Shown piece by piece: positions 17,628 through 27,508 of a stretch of 64,000 bases of DNA. How positions within the stretch are numbered: the first letter of the stretch is position 1; every line of letters begins with the position of its first letter. The position numbers were made by a program, and so were the translations under genes. The stretch spans positions 41,355 through 105,354 of the forward strand of contig NZ_CANDNZ010000018.1 in NCBI RefSeq assembly GCF_947387555.1, in the 5' to 3' direction. Origin of the DNA: Thalassomonas sp. RHCl1. Its GTDB lineage: Bacteria; Pseudomonadota; Gammaproteobacteria; Enterobacterales; Alteromonadaceae. Below the pieces are notes generated by a model. It was not told the DNA's origin, made no database searches, and saw only the letters and a list, made by a program, of their open reading frames with translations.

Positions 17628-18296
17628 ATGGACTCAAAATATATTAAAGACAAAAATGTCATTGCCAGGTACTTACGCGGTGGACTCACCCCGGAAGAAA
17701 GCATCGAATTTGAAGAATACCTGATAGATAAACCCGAGTTAATTGAACAACTTGAGATAGATAACCAGCTTATGAAAGCTTTACCCGAAGTAGATTACAG
17801 TAAGAATGAAAGCAAAACTTCCCTGCTTGATTTCTTAATGACGCCGCTGCGGGCCAGTTTTGCCACCGGAGTTAGCTGTTTATTGGGAGTTTATTTGTTT
17901 ACCTTATACCAAGGCGGCATACCGGCCTCCCCCGAGGGCCTGGTGGCCAAACAGTCCCAGGTAGTTTTTCTTGACACTTTTCGCGGCAGCGCCAATGAAC
18001 AACACGTTTCCCGCACCATACCTTTGTCAGCGGGCACAAACAGCATCAGTATCGGCATCCCAGCAGAGCCGGACTATCCGACGGTAAAATACAAAATACA
18101 AGTCAGCCACAAGCAGATCCCTCAGGGGCAGTTCAGTACCGAATGCCGCCTGGCGGATCAATCCGGATATTTCTTTATCACCCTCGAAGGTCAGCCGCTG
18201 CAACCGGGCTTGTATCTGATAGAAGCAATCCCCTGTCATGACAAGCTGGCGCCGAAACGCTTAAACATCACCTTAACCCACCAAGAGTCCAAATAA
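17628..18296 (+). CDS. Single-pass membrane protein, putative anti-sigma factor
   Basis: 222 aa. The N-terminal cytoplasmic part has the acidic helical look of anti-sigma domains (IARYLRGGLTPEESIEFEEY, then LIDKPELIEQLEIDN). It lacks the HxxxCxxC zinc motif. One membrane helix follows (FATGVSCLLGVYLFTLY, residues about 76-93), then a beta-rich periplasmic domain. The gene starts 86 bases after the ECF sigma gene and is followed 17 bases later by the peroxidase gene. Sequestering the sigma factor is the likely role, inferred from order and layout. Confidence 0.68.
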   Translation: MDSKYIKDKNVIARYLRGGLTPEESIEFEEYLIDKPELIEQLEIDNQLMKALPEVDYSKNESKTSLLDFLMTPLRASFATGVSCLLGVYLFTLYQGGIPASPEGLVAKQSQVVFLDTFRGSANEQHVSRTIPLSAGTNSISIGIPAEPDYPTVKYKIQVSHKQIPQGQFSTECRLADQSGYFFITLEGQPLQPGLYLIEAIPCHDKLAPKRLNITLTHQESK

Positions 18297-18313
18297 GCAC
18301 AGGAGGACAACAC

Positions 18314-19795
18314 ATGAATCAAATGTCACAGATTAAAGGCAGCTTCTTCTCATTGTTTAACCTGCCGCCGACCCGGTTTAAGGAAGAGGCGTTAACCAAA
18401 CTGGGTGAGGTGATCACACAAGTCAGGATAGACGGTCCCAGCCCGGTTGATGCCGGTTATGTTTATTTGGGCCAGTTTATCACCCACGATGCCACCCGAA
18501 TGAAGCGGGGCGACAGCGATCATTTTGAACCGGGTGAAGTCCCTATCAATGAATTGCAGCAATTGAGAACACCGTCGCTGGAATTGGATAGTGTTTACGG
18601 CGAAGGCTTTGACGATCCTGACGTTGCCGTCGATAAGCAAACCGGCAAAATGCGCCTTGGGCCCACCTATGATGCCGACGGCAGACTAAGGGCAGAAAAC
18701 GACCTGCCCAGAGGAGAGGGTTTGCTCGCCCAAACCAAGGATAACCGTAATGATGAAAACCTGATCATTGCCCAGCTGCATGTACAATTTTTAAAGCTGC
18801 ACAATTTCTTCGTTGATAAAATAGTGGCCAAAAGAAAGCAAAGACCGGATGCCAAAGCACTATACGAACAAGCCCGGAAACTTTGCATCCTGCATTACCA
18901 GCAGGTGGTGTTATATGATTTTTTATATGAAATGATCGACGAAAAGGTCTGGAAATACATTGTCAGAGATAAAAAAAGGAACCTGTGGAACACCACTTAC
19001 GCCGAAGAAGCCCGTATGCCGCTGGAATTCTCAGCCGCAGCTTTCCGGTTCGGCCATTCCATGGTCAGGGGCGACTATACCGTTAACGAGACTATCGGCA
19101 ATGTCGACCTGAAAACCTTATTTATTATGACCGGCAAAGGCGGCATGAACGGTCATGCGGGCCTGCCGGCTGATTATGTTATCGACTGGAAGCTCTACTT
19201 TAGCCAGCTTCCCAGGGAAGACCCTAAACCTGTGGGTTTTAACCTTGCCGAAAAGATTAACCTCTCCCTTTCTTTTATTCCGCCTTTTCGAAAGGGAAGG
19301 ATGAAAATTCCCCTGCTGAACTTATTGCGCGGCAATGAGTTGTCTTTGCCCGATACCCAGACGCTAATGGCTTTTATAAAAAAAGAGCATCCCAAGCTGA
19401 CTAAAGCCCTCAAATTGAAATTACTCACTAAAAGTGAATTAAACCCCAAAGTAGAGATAGTCATTGACGGAAAAACCAAAAAGAAAAGAATTTTGGATCA
19501 TGTCGGCAAGAAATATGGTTTTGATAAAAAAACTCCCCTCTGGTATTACATTCTGGCGGAGGCGCAAAGCCAAACCAAAAAGCGCAGAAGCGGGCATAAG
19601 CTGGGCACACTGGGCAGCTTGATTGTTGCCGAAGTCATCTATTCGCTGATCTTACTAAGCCAGCCGTCAATTTTTGATAAACCTGCCAGGAAGACAGACT
19701 ATATCCCCACAAAAACAGGCAACAATGCAGGAGAAACACACTTTAAATTTATTGATTTACTGTCAGCCATCGACCCTGAACTGGCAAAACCCTGA
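18314..19795 (+). CDS. Animal-type haem peroxidase
   Basis: 493 aa, no signal peptide. The haem peroxidase signature is clear: the distal-side motif GQFITHDAT with His58-Asp59, FLKLHNFF in the core, and the proximal-side motif AAFRFGHSMVRG with His248. Members of this superfamily (myeloperoxidase/cyclooxygenase type) use H2O2 to oxidise halides or organic substrates. Bacterial forms are scattered and some have defensive roles. A good ribosome-binding site (AGGAGG, 18301-18306) precedes the ATG. Lack of an export signal implies cytoplasmic action or a non-standard export route. Confidence 0.88.
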   Translation: MNQMSQIKGSFFSLFNLPPTRFKEEALTKLGEVITQVRIDGPSPVDAGYVYLGQFITHDATRMKRGDSDHFEPGEVPINELQQLRTPSLELDSVYGEGFDDPDVAVDKQTGKMRLGPTYDADGRLRAENDLPRGEGLLAQTKDNRNDENLIIAQLHVQFLKLHNFFVDKIVAKRKQRPDAKALYEQARKLCILHYQQVVLYDFLYEMIDEKVWKYIVRDKKRNLWNTTYAEEARMPLEFSAAAFRFGHSMVRGDYTVNETIGNVDLKTLFIMTGKGGMNGHAGLPADYVIDWKLYFSQLPREDPKPVGFNLAEKINLSLSFIPPFRKGRMKIPLLNLLRGNELSLPDTQTLMAFIKKEHPKLTKALKLKLLTKSELNPKVEIVIDGKTKKKRILDHVGKKYGFDKKTPLWYYILAEAQSQTKKRRSGHKLGTLGSLIVAEVIYSLILLSQPSIFDKPARKTDYIPTKTGNNAGETHFKFIDLLSAIDPELAKP

Positions 19796-19850
19796 CACCG
19801 ACAGCAGTTACCGATACCGAACTTTACTTATGTAATAGAGGAATAAACTG

Positions 19851-20312
19851 ATGAATCAAGCAAAACAAGTCACCAGCAAACGGGAAATCAAAGGCTCTCC
19901 CCTACCGGATTTCCCTCCGCCTGTTGCCACCCAGAAAAAGGTGATCAAGCGCTTTACCGATACGGTATGGATCACCAATGGCGAAAACACCAAAACAGAA
20001 GATCGCAGCAAAGACAGGTACTATCCCAGCAAAGGCGGAAGGTTGAAATTTTCTCTGGTCGAAAAAAATGGTGATATCTATGCCACAGTCAAGGTGTTAG
20101 AGGGTGAACCTTTCGAATCCCGGACCGCCATGGAAAGCGCCTTCTTCAGAGTGCTGGGGAATGAGCTGATCTCAAGTCCCATGATCATTCAAATCGGCGT
20201 ACCCGGCCTGGCGCTGAGCGAAAGGTTAACCCTGAGCGAAGACGGCAAAAAAATGACCCATCATTTAACCTTCTCCGACGGTGTTCACGGTTCCTGGGTT
20301 TGCGAAAAATAG
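19851..20312 (+). CDS. Small unknown protein of the peroxidase-CHAT operon
   Basis: 153 aa, soluble, no signal peptide. The proline-rich N-terminus (SPLPDFPPPVATQKK) is followed by a probable beta-rich domain (GGRLKFSLVEKNGDIYATVKV, in part, and MTHHLTFSDGVHGSWVC). I recognise no family. It lies 55 bases after the peroxidase gene and 31 bases before the CHAT gene, with an AGAGGAA ribosome-binding site. It is probably a component, substrate or cargo of the same system. Confidence 0.6.
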   Translation: MNQAKQVTSKREIKGSPLPDFPPPVATQKKVIKRFTDTVWITNGENTKTEDRSKDRYYPSKGGRLKFSLVEKNGDIYATVKVLEGEPFESRTAMESAFFRVLGNELISSPMIIQIGVPGLALSERLTLSEDGKKMTHHLTFSDGVHGSWVCEK

Positions 20313-20343
20313 CAATAAAGGAAAAAGTTGCTGACGATTGATT

Positions 20344-23300
20344 ATGACTGGCTGTTATCCCGGCATGCTTTATTGGTTATTAGGGGTAGTTATAACCTAT
20401 CCTGGAGCAGGTTTTGCCTGCTCCAGCAATAGCCAGGGGCAAGAGCCACTCGGTGAATATCAAAGCCAGGTGCCGGCAAATGCTCCTTTACTGCTGCTCA
20501 TAAAACAAGATGATCTTGATATTCACATTATCCGCAAGCTCGATAACCGGGAAATCCGCAGCAACACGCCTTCCGGACGCAATGGTTATGAATTTATTTA
20601 TATTAAGCCAGGTGAAAAAAAGGCCGGCATCAAGCTTTGTTTCTTTAGCCGATACCAGGATGCTGCAACAGGCAACTATCACATCAGCCAGGTCAAAAAC
20701 GCAAGCAGCGACCTTATCCATGCCATAGAGCTGATGGATAAAGCAGCCCGCGCCTGGTCGGAAGACACTGAACTCTCCAGATTACTGGCATCCGCCTACT
20801 TTGATCAGGTGGCCAAGCTCGACATCACAGCGTTTGATTTATCCAACCATGCGCGCCTTTATAGCCTCAATGCCAAAATCGTCAATTACCAATACGACAG
20901 TGCCCTGGCCTTAGCACAGGCACTATTGACCAAAGTGCCGACAAAAAGCTTCCTGGGCTACTCCGCCCTCTGGGGCAAAGGCAAGGTCCTGATCAGACAG
21001 AATAAACAAACAGCAGCCATAACCCCCCTCAGCGATGCCGTCACCATAGCAGAATCGCTGCTGGTTCCGGGACAATCCGCCTCAGCAAAAGATATCGCCG
21101 ACCTGAAAAACTGGCTCGCCGAAGCTTACTTGATGGACGGACAAATCAAGAACGGCGAAACCCTGCTTAACGAAGCCCGAATATTGGCAGGCAATGATGC
21201 ACAACTGTTAGGCGCCATTTATAACAATTTAGGTTACGTTTACCTGCTGGCAAGCAAACTCACCACCGGACGAGTAAGGGCACAATACATTAACACCTCC
21301 ATTAATGAACATGAACTGGCCCGTAATTATGCAAAAAATGCCGGTGACTGGTTGGAGTTAATTTATATTGAAAACAATATGGGCACCCTATACCAACGCA
21401 TCGGCAGTTTACGAAAAGCCCGGGAGCATTACTGGCAAGCTTTGGATTTAATCGCCCGCAAAGGCACTCCCTTCAGGCTGCAGGTCATATACACCAATCT
21501 GGGCAAAATTTATCAACACTTAGGCGACTACCAGAAGTCTGAAAGTTTTTTAAAGAAGGCGTTAGAGATTGCGGGACAAGGCCAGTCATCACGGTTTCGT
21601 TTATCACAATTGCAATGCAGTTTAGGCAATAGCCAGCGGCTAATGGGCAGGCCACAAACGGCTTTAATCCATCATAATCTCTGTATCCGTAGTGCCATTG
21701 AGGAAAACAACCGGGAACTGTTGCTAACAGCACAATATGAACTTGCTGAAGACTATATCCATTTAGGCAGAATCCAGGATGCCAGGGAAACCACAGAGTC
21801 GATCATAGCTGAGTTAGTACCGGATATTGGCCAGGACAGCGGCTTATACTCTCTGGTACTCAACCAATATGCCAAACTTAATTATCGGGAAGGTAAACTC
21901 GATAAGGCACTGGCGAATGTTCAAACGGCATTAAAATATTCTCTGTCTTCACGAAATCCAAGCCTGCATATAAAAATACTCAATGAAGCCATGCAGATAT
22001 ACAAAGCCCTTGGTAATTCTCCAAAAGCGTTAACATACGGACAAAAAGCCCTGAAAGAGGTAGAGCAGCTTCACCAGCACCTGGAGGCAGAGCGTCTGGG
22101 CCCTGCCTGGAGTAAAATCACCCATGACATATTTCTGAATGTCGCCGAAATCTTTCTGAATCAATACCTGAAAAGCGGCGATACCATACAGTTATATCAA
22201 GCGCTTGATGTGTTAGAGAGATCCCGTGCAATAACCTTAAGGCGAGAGTTTGCTATTTCTGATGAGCAAGAACACAAAAATAAGGCGACAGATCATTTAA
22301 TCACACTAAGTGAACTTGCCGACAGCCATGCCACTAACAGCACAAATAAAACCTATACCCCTTTGCCCCTTAGCTTTTATCATGAACATGAATTATTAAA
22401 CTTTGCGCGGTTAAACGGTAAAAAGAATGCTCCTATTCCGCCGGTACTTGAACATAAACAGATACAGGAAAAGCTGGGAAAGCAACAAACGGTACTTTAT
22501 TATCTCACCTTAAAAAATGCCGTATATGCGCTTGTCATTACCAAATCTAATATTGCCTTACACCACCTCGGCGCCCCTGAGGATTTAAATAAATTAATTC
22601 AGCAAGCAAGAAGCCAGGTATCAGATCTCAACTCATCCCCCTATCAAACACTGAATGCATTATCGGAATTATTACTGGCGCCACTTCCTATTCCAGATGA
22701 CACTCAAGATCTTATCCTGGTGCTGCATCGTAATTTACATGCTCTCCCTTTTTCTGCCCTGCCTGTTATCAGTACTTTACCGGCGTATAAACCCTTAAGC
22801 TCAAAGTTTAATTTACAGGTGGTGCCCTCCATCTCCAGTTATTTTATGAGTAAGAGCAATGGCGACAGCTATGTTTTAGATCTTGCCATGTTTGCCGATC
22901 CGCAACTCTCGCCACTAGTAAACAGTCAATATGAATATCCGGAAAATAAAGCCCCCCTGCAAAGCTGGTCACGTAATTTACCTCCCTTGCCCTGGACCGC
23001 CCGTGAAGCCGGCAACCTGGAAAAAACCTTCGCAAAAGAGCGCTATCAGATTTATACAGGCGCAGCGGCCAACCGCACAAATTTGAGAAGCCAAGAAGTA
23101 CGACATGCCCGTATTTTACATATAGCTTCACACGGATATTTTCATTCGCTTAATCCGGATAACATAGGTTTCGCCTTATCGGCAAATGACCAACAGGGAG
23201 AATATGAGCCGGGGTTTATTACCCTGACCGAGCTCTTTAGTTTCCGCTTTAATAATGAGTTAGTAGTCATCAGCGGCTGCGATACCGGTATGGGAAAAAG

Positions 23301-23586
23301 CATGGACGGTGAAGGCATGCTGGGCCTGTCGCGGGGATTTATCTCGCAGGGAGCAAAACATGTGATCTCGACCTTATGGCCGGTGGCCGACAAGGCCTCC
23401 GCAAAATTCATGCAGTTATTCTATCATCGCCTGAAACAGCTTGGTGAGGTCGATCAAGCCCTGCGCGCCGCACAAAATGATATGAGAGTTATCCCGGCCT
23501 ACAATCACCCTTTTTACTGGGCCGCTTATGTACTCAATACCGTAAGCCCTGATCAGTCAATAAGCTTCAGGCCTGAAACTTTATAG
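20344..23586 (+). CDS. TPR-CHAT protein, putative caspase-like peptidase
   Basis: 1080 aa from ATG 20344 (a TTG two codons earlier is possible). A hydrophobic N-terminus with Cys (LYWLLGVVITYPGAGFACSS) may be a signal peptide or lipoprotein signal. The middle (residues about 150-600) is a series of TPR helices (IENNMGTLYQRIGSLRKARE, YTNLGKIYQHLGDYQKSES). The C-terminal CHAT domain has the dyad His930 in LHIASHGYF and Cys979 in VISGCDTGMG, then GLSRGFISQGAKHVISTLW. CHAT peptidases such as the Craspase partner TPR-CHAT cleave protein targets; here the target is unknown. It closes the operon led by the ECF sigma factor. Confidence 0.87.
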   Translation: MTGCYPGMLYWLLGVVITYPGAGFACSSNSQGQEPLGEYQSQVPANAPLLLLIKQDDLDIHIIRKLDNREIRSNTPSGRNGYEFIYIKPGEKKAGIKLCFFSRYQDAATGNYHISQVKNASSDLIHAIELMDKAARAWSEDTELSRLLASAYFDQVAKLDITAFDLSNHARLYSLNAKIVNYQYDSALALAQALLTKVPTKSFLGYSALWGKGKVLIRQNKQTAAITPLSDAVTIAESLLVPGQSASAKDIADLKNWLAEAYLMDGQIKNGETLLNEARILAGNDAQLLGAIYNNLGYVYLLASKLTTGRVRAQYINTSINEHELARNYAKNAGDWLELIYIENNMGTLYQRIGSLRKAREHYWQALDLIARKGTPFRLQVIYTNLGKIYQHLGDYQKSESFLKKALEIAGQGQSSRFRLSQLQCSLGNSQRLMGRPQTALIHHNLCIRSAIEENNRELLLTAQYELAEDYIHLGRIQDARETTESIIAELVPDIGQDSGLYSLVLNQYAKLNYREGKLDKALANVQTALKYSLSSRNPSLHIKILNEAMQIYKALGNSPKALTYGQKALKEVEQLHQHLEAERLGPAWSKITHDIFLNVAEIFLNQYLKSGDTIQLYQALDVLERSRAITLRREFAISDEQEHKNKATDHLITLSELADSHATNSTNKTYTPLPLSFYHEHELLNFARLNGKKNAPIPPVLEHKQIQEKLGKQQTVLYYLTLKNAVYALVITKSNIALHHLGAPEDLNKLIQQARSQVSDLNSSPYQTLNALSELLLAPLPIPDDTQDLILVLHRNLHALPFSALPVISTLPAYKPLSSKFNLQVVPSISSYFMSKSNGDSYVLDLAMFADPQLSPLVNSQYEYPENKAPLQSWSRNLPPLPWTAREAGNLEKTFAKERYQIYTGAAANRTNLRSQEVRHARILHIASHGYFHSLNPDNIGFALSANDQQGEYEPGFITLTELFSFRFNNELVVISGCDTGMGKSMDGEGMLGLSRGFISQGAKHVISTLWPVADKASAKFMQLFYHRLKQLGEVDQALRAAQNDMRVIPAYNHPFYWAAYVLNTVSPDQSISFRPETL

Positions 23587-24021
23587 CCATACCCGGTGAT
23601 CTTCGCGCTTGCCAGAGCCGGCCAATAAACTAAAACAGCTAAAACCTGAAATGTCGAAGTATAAACAAAGGATAAAGTAAACTTATCAGGTTTAATCACC
23701 GGCCCCCCCCTGGAGCTATCTCGCCAAAACACCGCAAGCAAATCAGCCGACCCCCTGCCCTGTAAAGCCGCTTAATGGCTGAAATATCCCTTTACTGACA
23801 GAAATTCAGCCAATACACTTTGTAATGACTAGCAAACATGTCACGGAATAATAGCATTCTTAATACCTTGCCTGCTTTTGTCTGCTACCTGTTATAAAAA
23901 ATAATAAAACATAACATTAACCGGCAGCGACAACATCGGCGTCAATGAAGTTTGCCGCCATAAACAATAACCCGGTTTTATTGCCATACTGAGCAGACAT
24001 GTTTAACAAGGATAATCCAAT
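23587..24021. other. Intergenic stretch without recognised gene
   Basis: No convincing frame or hairpin terminator was found. A run of eight Cs occurs at about 23702. The right end carries the AAGGAT ribosome-binding site of the following gene. Confidence 0.4.
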
Positions 24022-24894
24022 ATGCTAGTGTTTAATTGCACCAAGGCAGCAGCAGAGTTTTTTACCGCCATACGCCAAGGCGCAAAAAGATCTCCCCTCA
24101 AGCCGCCCCCGGAAAAGACCATCGCCGCATCGATGCAGGCAAAAAACCGGCAAGCTATCACTGCAGTTAACCCCCTTGAAGCGGTAAAACAGGCTAATAA
24201 TCAATGGCACTGGCTGGTACACGCCATCAAGGTTAAACGCAAAAATGTGCTGATAGTAATGGATTATCACAGCCGCTTCGCCATGACTTTTACCGGTTTA
24301 AAAAAAGGCGATGAGACCGGCTTTTTACAGATGTTTGAGCAGCACTTAAATTTTCATATCCGGGAGCTGATGCCGCAAGTGATCACCGACGCCTCTATTA
24401 TTGATGTCAGCCTTGAACGATACTGCCATGATCATAGCACCAACACCTTTTACCAGCGGGGAGACCGCAGCGTTCAAAGCCATATCAATGATGTCGGCTG
24501 GCATATTGAAATGACGGCAGATGAAATGGGCGAGCTGCCCGCAGGCATAGACTTGATCGCTTTCGACTGTTATATCAACAACACCATCAGAAACCAAAAA
24601 GGAAAAAAAGGCTATTTTGTGCCGTTGCAGGCCTTTTTACATCAATGGCTGTGCCAATATAGCGGAGTCAGCCAAACGCAGGCAGATGCACTCATCAAGG
24701 AATTGCAGGAAAAGGAAAAGGCCCGTTACCAGGCCATGCATAACAGCATGTTTGATGTGGTTGCAGACACCATTGAAACCGAGCATATCAATAGCGAAGT
24801 TGAGGCTATTTTGATGAGCCAGATTAACGGTAAACCGGCTGAAGGAAACAAAAACAATGTTATCCGGGTCGATTTTTCCAAAAACAAACAGTAA
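24022..24894 (+). CDS. DUF6933-like protein of unknown function
   Basis: 290 aa, soluble. The start MLVFNCTKAAAEFF and the block NNQWHWLVHAIKVKRKNVLI match the style of DUF6933 proteins (recalled, not searched). It continues MDYHSRFAMTFTGLKKGD and ends in a charged tail. The family has no known activity; many members occur as single genes. Ribosome-binding site AAGGAT lies eight bases before the ATG. Confidence 0.65.
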   Translation: MLVFNCTKAAAEFFTAIRQGAKRSPLKPPPEKTIAASMQAKNRQAITAVNPLEAVKQANNQWHWLVHAIKVKRKNVLIVMDYHSRFAMTFTGLKKGDETGFLQMFEQHLNFHIRELMPQVITDASIIDVSLERYCHDHSTNTFYQRGDRSVQSHINDVGWHIEMTADEMGELPAGIDLIAFDCYINNTIRNQKGKKGYFVPLQAFLHQWLCQYSGVSQTQADALIKELQEKEKARYQAMHNSMFDVVADTIETEHINSEVEAILMSQINGKPAEGNKNNVIRVDFSKNKQ

Positions 24895-25178
24895 CAGCTG
24901 TTGCTCCACTAAGGTTGCAGCAGCGGCTTTCCTTACTACACCAGGCCCGGGCGCTAACCTTCAGACTTACTATCTCTCTAATAACCCAAAGAAAACTCAA
25001 AAATTTTCCTGTCTAATTATTTTACAGCCAAGCACAAAAGGTCGGACCAGACACAGTTAAGCAACTGTATTATAAGCAGTTAAAAAAACAGGCACAGCTG
25101 TTGCTAACACAGCGACAACAATCAAGTAACAACTTGTTGATTAAAAAATAATAACACCATTATATTAAGGATTTACTA

Positions 25179-26003
25179 ATGCTTTTTAAGTCTCTGTTGT
25201 GTTCTGCCCTGGTTTTTGCTTCTTCTTCGGTACTGGCTACCCCTATCGTATCCGGTTTAGGCGGTAGCGCCGGTTTCGGTGAAAATGTCCTGCCGGCAAA
25301 TGATGACGGCTCTTCGGGGTTAATTGATATTACTCCGGCCCTGTCCGGCGGACTGGACTTTTTCGGCACCAACTACACAGGCCTTTATGTCAACAATAAC
25401 GGTAATGTTACCTTTGCCGAACGTCTCGGGACTTTCACGCCATATGCATTAACCGGTGCAACCGACAACCCGATTATCGCTCCTTTCTTTGCCGACGTTG
25501 ACACCCGCGCCGGCGCCACAACCGCCTCTCCCGGCGGCAATTCTACCGGCAGCAACCAGGTATACTGGGATCTGGATGATGTGAATAACATTTTCACCGT
25601 CACCTGGGATGATGTTGGTTATTTTTCTCAACATAATGAACTGGTAAACAGCTTCCAGCTGGCATTGATCGATAAAGGCAATGGCGACTTTAACATTGAA
25701 TTTCGCTACGAAACCATCAACTGGACCACTGGCGACTCCAGTGGCGGCAGTAACGGCGTTGGCGGCACGGTAGCCCGTGCCGGCTGGAACTCTGGCAATG
25801 GCACAGATTTTAGTGAAATCAACCACTCAGGTGACCAGGCCGGTATGCTCAATATGCCGTCAAACTCTAATGTCGGCGTTGCCGGTTTATACGTTTATGA
25901 AGTGCGTAACGGTGTTGTCAGTGAAGTACCTGAGCCTTCTACATTAGCCATTTTCGGTTTAGCCCTGTGCGGTTTACTGGGACGCCGTAAATTTCAAGGT
26001 TAA
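25179..26003 (+). CDS. PEP-CTERM protein with nidogen-like domain
   Basis: 274 aa. Signal peptide (LLCSALVFASSSVLA) at residues 5-20. The central part matches the nidogen-type extracellular domain: FFGTNYTGLYVNNNGNVTF, then NPIIAPFFADVD and NSFQLALIDKGNGDFNIEF. The C-terminus is a sorting signal: VPEPSTLAIFGLALCGLLG followed by RRK. Such proteins are cleaved by an exosortase and placed at the cell surface or in exopolysaccharide. No exosortase gene is in the window. A hairpin follows the stop. Confidence 0.88.
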   Translation: MLFKSLLCSALVFASSSVLATPIVSGLGGSAGFGENVLPANDDGSSGLIDITPALSGGLDFFGTNYTGLYVNNNGNVTFAERLGTFTPYALTGATDNPIIAPFFADVDTRAGATTASPGGNSTGSNQVYWDLDDVNNIFTVTWDDVGYFSQHNELVNSFQLALIDKGNGDFNIEFRYETINWTTGDSSGGSNGVGGTVARAGWNSGNGTDFSEINHSGDQAGMLNMPSNSNVGVAGLYVYEVRNGVVSEVPEPSTLAIFGLALCGLLGRRKFQG

Positions 26004-26037
26004 TGCCTTAAGGCAATAAAGCTCGCCACAAGTTTCT

Positions 26038-26076
26038 ATGGTCCGGTTATGCCCCCACATTTTTTAACCGGACCAT
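26038..26076 (+). terminator. Hairpin after the PEP-CTERM gene
   Basis: A 12-bp perfect stem, ATGGTCCGGTTA with TAACCGGACCAT, closes a T-rich loop. There is no U-run after the stem, so termination would be non-standard. Confidence 0.5.
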
Positions 26077-26215
26077 TCCTGCCTCATTGCTGCTCACCTC
26101 AAACAAAATGAAGTTCTTTTACTGTTGCCGCCACCGTCTTTATAATGAATAAACAGGAAAAGTCGCCCAACGCATGCTAACGTTTAACAACACGTAAACG
26201 ACTGGCGTTACCCCC

Positions 26216-27091
26216 ATGCCGAAAGCTTTTTCTGTTTTGTCCTGGAATATTGAACACCTGAAAGGCAAACGTCCCGACCGTCTCTTTCGCATCGTCAACA
26301 CCATTAAGTTTGAAAATCCCGACATCTTTGCCCTGTACGAGGTCGAAGGAAAAACCGTCTACCAAAGCCTGTTAACCGAGCTTCCGGGGTATTCCTTCCA
26401 TATCACCGAGGGGCCGCAAACCCAGGAAATCCTGGTGGCGGTCAAACATAAATTTACCGCCTTTTTTAGCCAGCGGGTTGAATTCAAATCTGCCTACAGC
26501 TACCTCAGACCCGGCGCCATGCTCTCGGTCAGGGTAGAGGGACGGGATTATAGTTTGATGTTCCTGCACCTTAAAAGCCAGAGTACGCCAATCGGTTTAG
26601 GGGTCAGGGACGTACAATTTGCCAGCATCTATAAGTTAAAAAGAAAACTGGATAAGGCCGCACCAGGCAATCAAAAGGCAAATTTTATTGTCCTCGGCGA
26701 TTTTAATACCATGGGCATGAATTACAGCGGCAGAAAACACGACATCCCCGCTGCTGCCGAACTGGACAGATTAGACAAATACCTGCACCGCAAATCCGTC
26801 AGCATGCGCCGCTTATCGAAAACTTGCCCCAATACCTGGTCCAACGGTTCCAACAGCCGCTATCCGGCGGCAGACTTAGATCAGGTACTTCTCTCCAGGC
26901 ATTTAAAAACCCGGCTCTGGCATAACAAGTTGCCGGTTAATGAAAGCAATCCCGCCTTTAAAAGCGGCCAGTCTGAGGTAGATATACGCGGCTGGGTCGA
27001 CCAGGCAAGCATTGAAGAGCAGGACAAGTGGATCGAAAACTATTCCGATCACTGTTATTTATACTTTGAAGTCACTAAGGTTTCCCCTTAG
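26216..27091 (+). CDS. Endonuclease/exonuclease/phosphatase (EEP) family protein
   Basis: 291 aa with all EEP-fold landmarks in order: LSWNIEHL (N-terminal Asn), YEVEG (metal-binding Glu), FLHLKSQ, LGDFNTMG, and YSDHCYLYF (terminal Asp-His). These residues form the metal site of phosphodiesterases that cut nucleic acids or lipids. No signal peptide, so a cytoplasmic role is expected. The substrate cannot be told from sequence. No close neighbour suggests a pathway. Confidence 0.85.
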   Translation: MPKAFSVLSWNIEHLKGKRPDRLFRIVNTIKFENPDIFALYEVEGKTVYQSLLTELPGYSFHITEGPQTQEILVAVKHKFTAFFSQRVEFKSAYSYLRPGAMLSVRVEGRDYSLMFLHLKSQSTPIGLGVRDVQFASIYKLKRKLDKAAPGNQKANFIVLGDFNTMGMNYSGRKHDIPAAAELDRLDKYLHRKSVSMRRLSKTCPNTWSNGSNSRYPAADLDQVLLSRHLKTRLWHNKLPVNESNPAFKSGQSEVDIRGWVDQASIEEQDKWIENYSDHCYLYFEVTKVSP

Positions 27092-27334
27092 GGCAAACCG
27101 GGAAACGATCTCTATCAGCCCCCCACCAGCACAGCTCTACTGTGCTGAGGGCAAGTTTACCTATACGGTAAAAATACATAACAATGACCACAGGTCACTT
27201 ACAACAAGTTAACATTCCATTATCTATTTTATATTGATTTATATCACGTCTTAATCAAGATGAAAGGGCTAGTATTTATTTGGCTAAAAAAACTACATCG
27301 TTTAGCAGCCCTTTTCTCAATCAAGGAAATAATA

Positions 27335-27493
27335 ATGAAATTAAAATTAAATAAAAAGAAGCTTAAAAACCTGTCTAAAGACAAACAAGCACTTCCAGCC
27401 GAAATAACCCGCCAGGTAGCCGGCGGCCGCAATGGTGATGAAACACCGTTACCGACCAATCTATGGCGTGCCTGCATGTCAACAACCTGCTAA
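27335..27493 (+). CDS. Lanthipeptide-like RiPP precursor peptide
   Basis: 52 aa from the ATG at 27335 with AAGGAAA upstream. The leader is Lys/Leu-rich (MKLKLNKKKLKNLSKDKQAL) and ends ITRQVAGG, a double-Gly-type end. The core of 21 residues has two Cys and several Ser/Thr (TPLPTNLWRACMSTTC). This resembles small peptides annotated as class I lanthipeptide precursors with a QVAGG ending. A strong terminator follows 15 bases after the stop. No LanB, LanC, peptidase or transporter gene is present in the window, so modification would need enzymes elsewhere. Confidence 0.65.
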   Translation: MKLKLNKKKLKNLSKDKQALPAEITRQVAGGRNGDETPLPTNLWRACMSTTC

Positions 27494-27508
27494 AACTCTT
27501 AAACATAA

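Noticed and set aside
27260..27334. N-terminal extension of the lanthipeptide-like precursor (77-aa form)
   Set aside because: The ATG at 27335 has the better ribosome-binding site and gives the characteristic KLKLNKK leader start.
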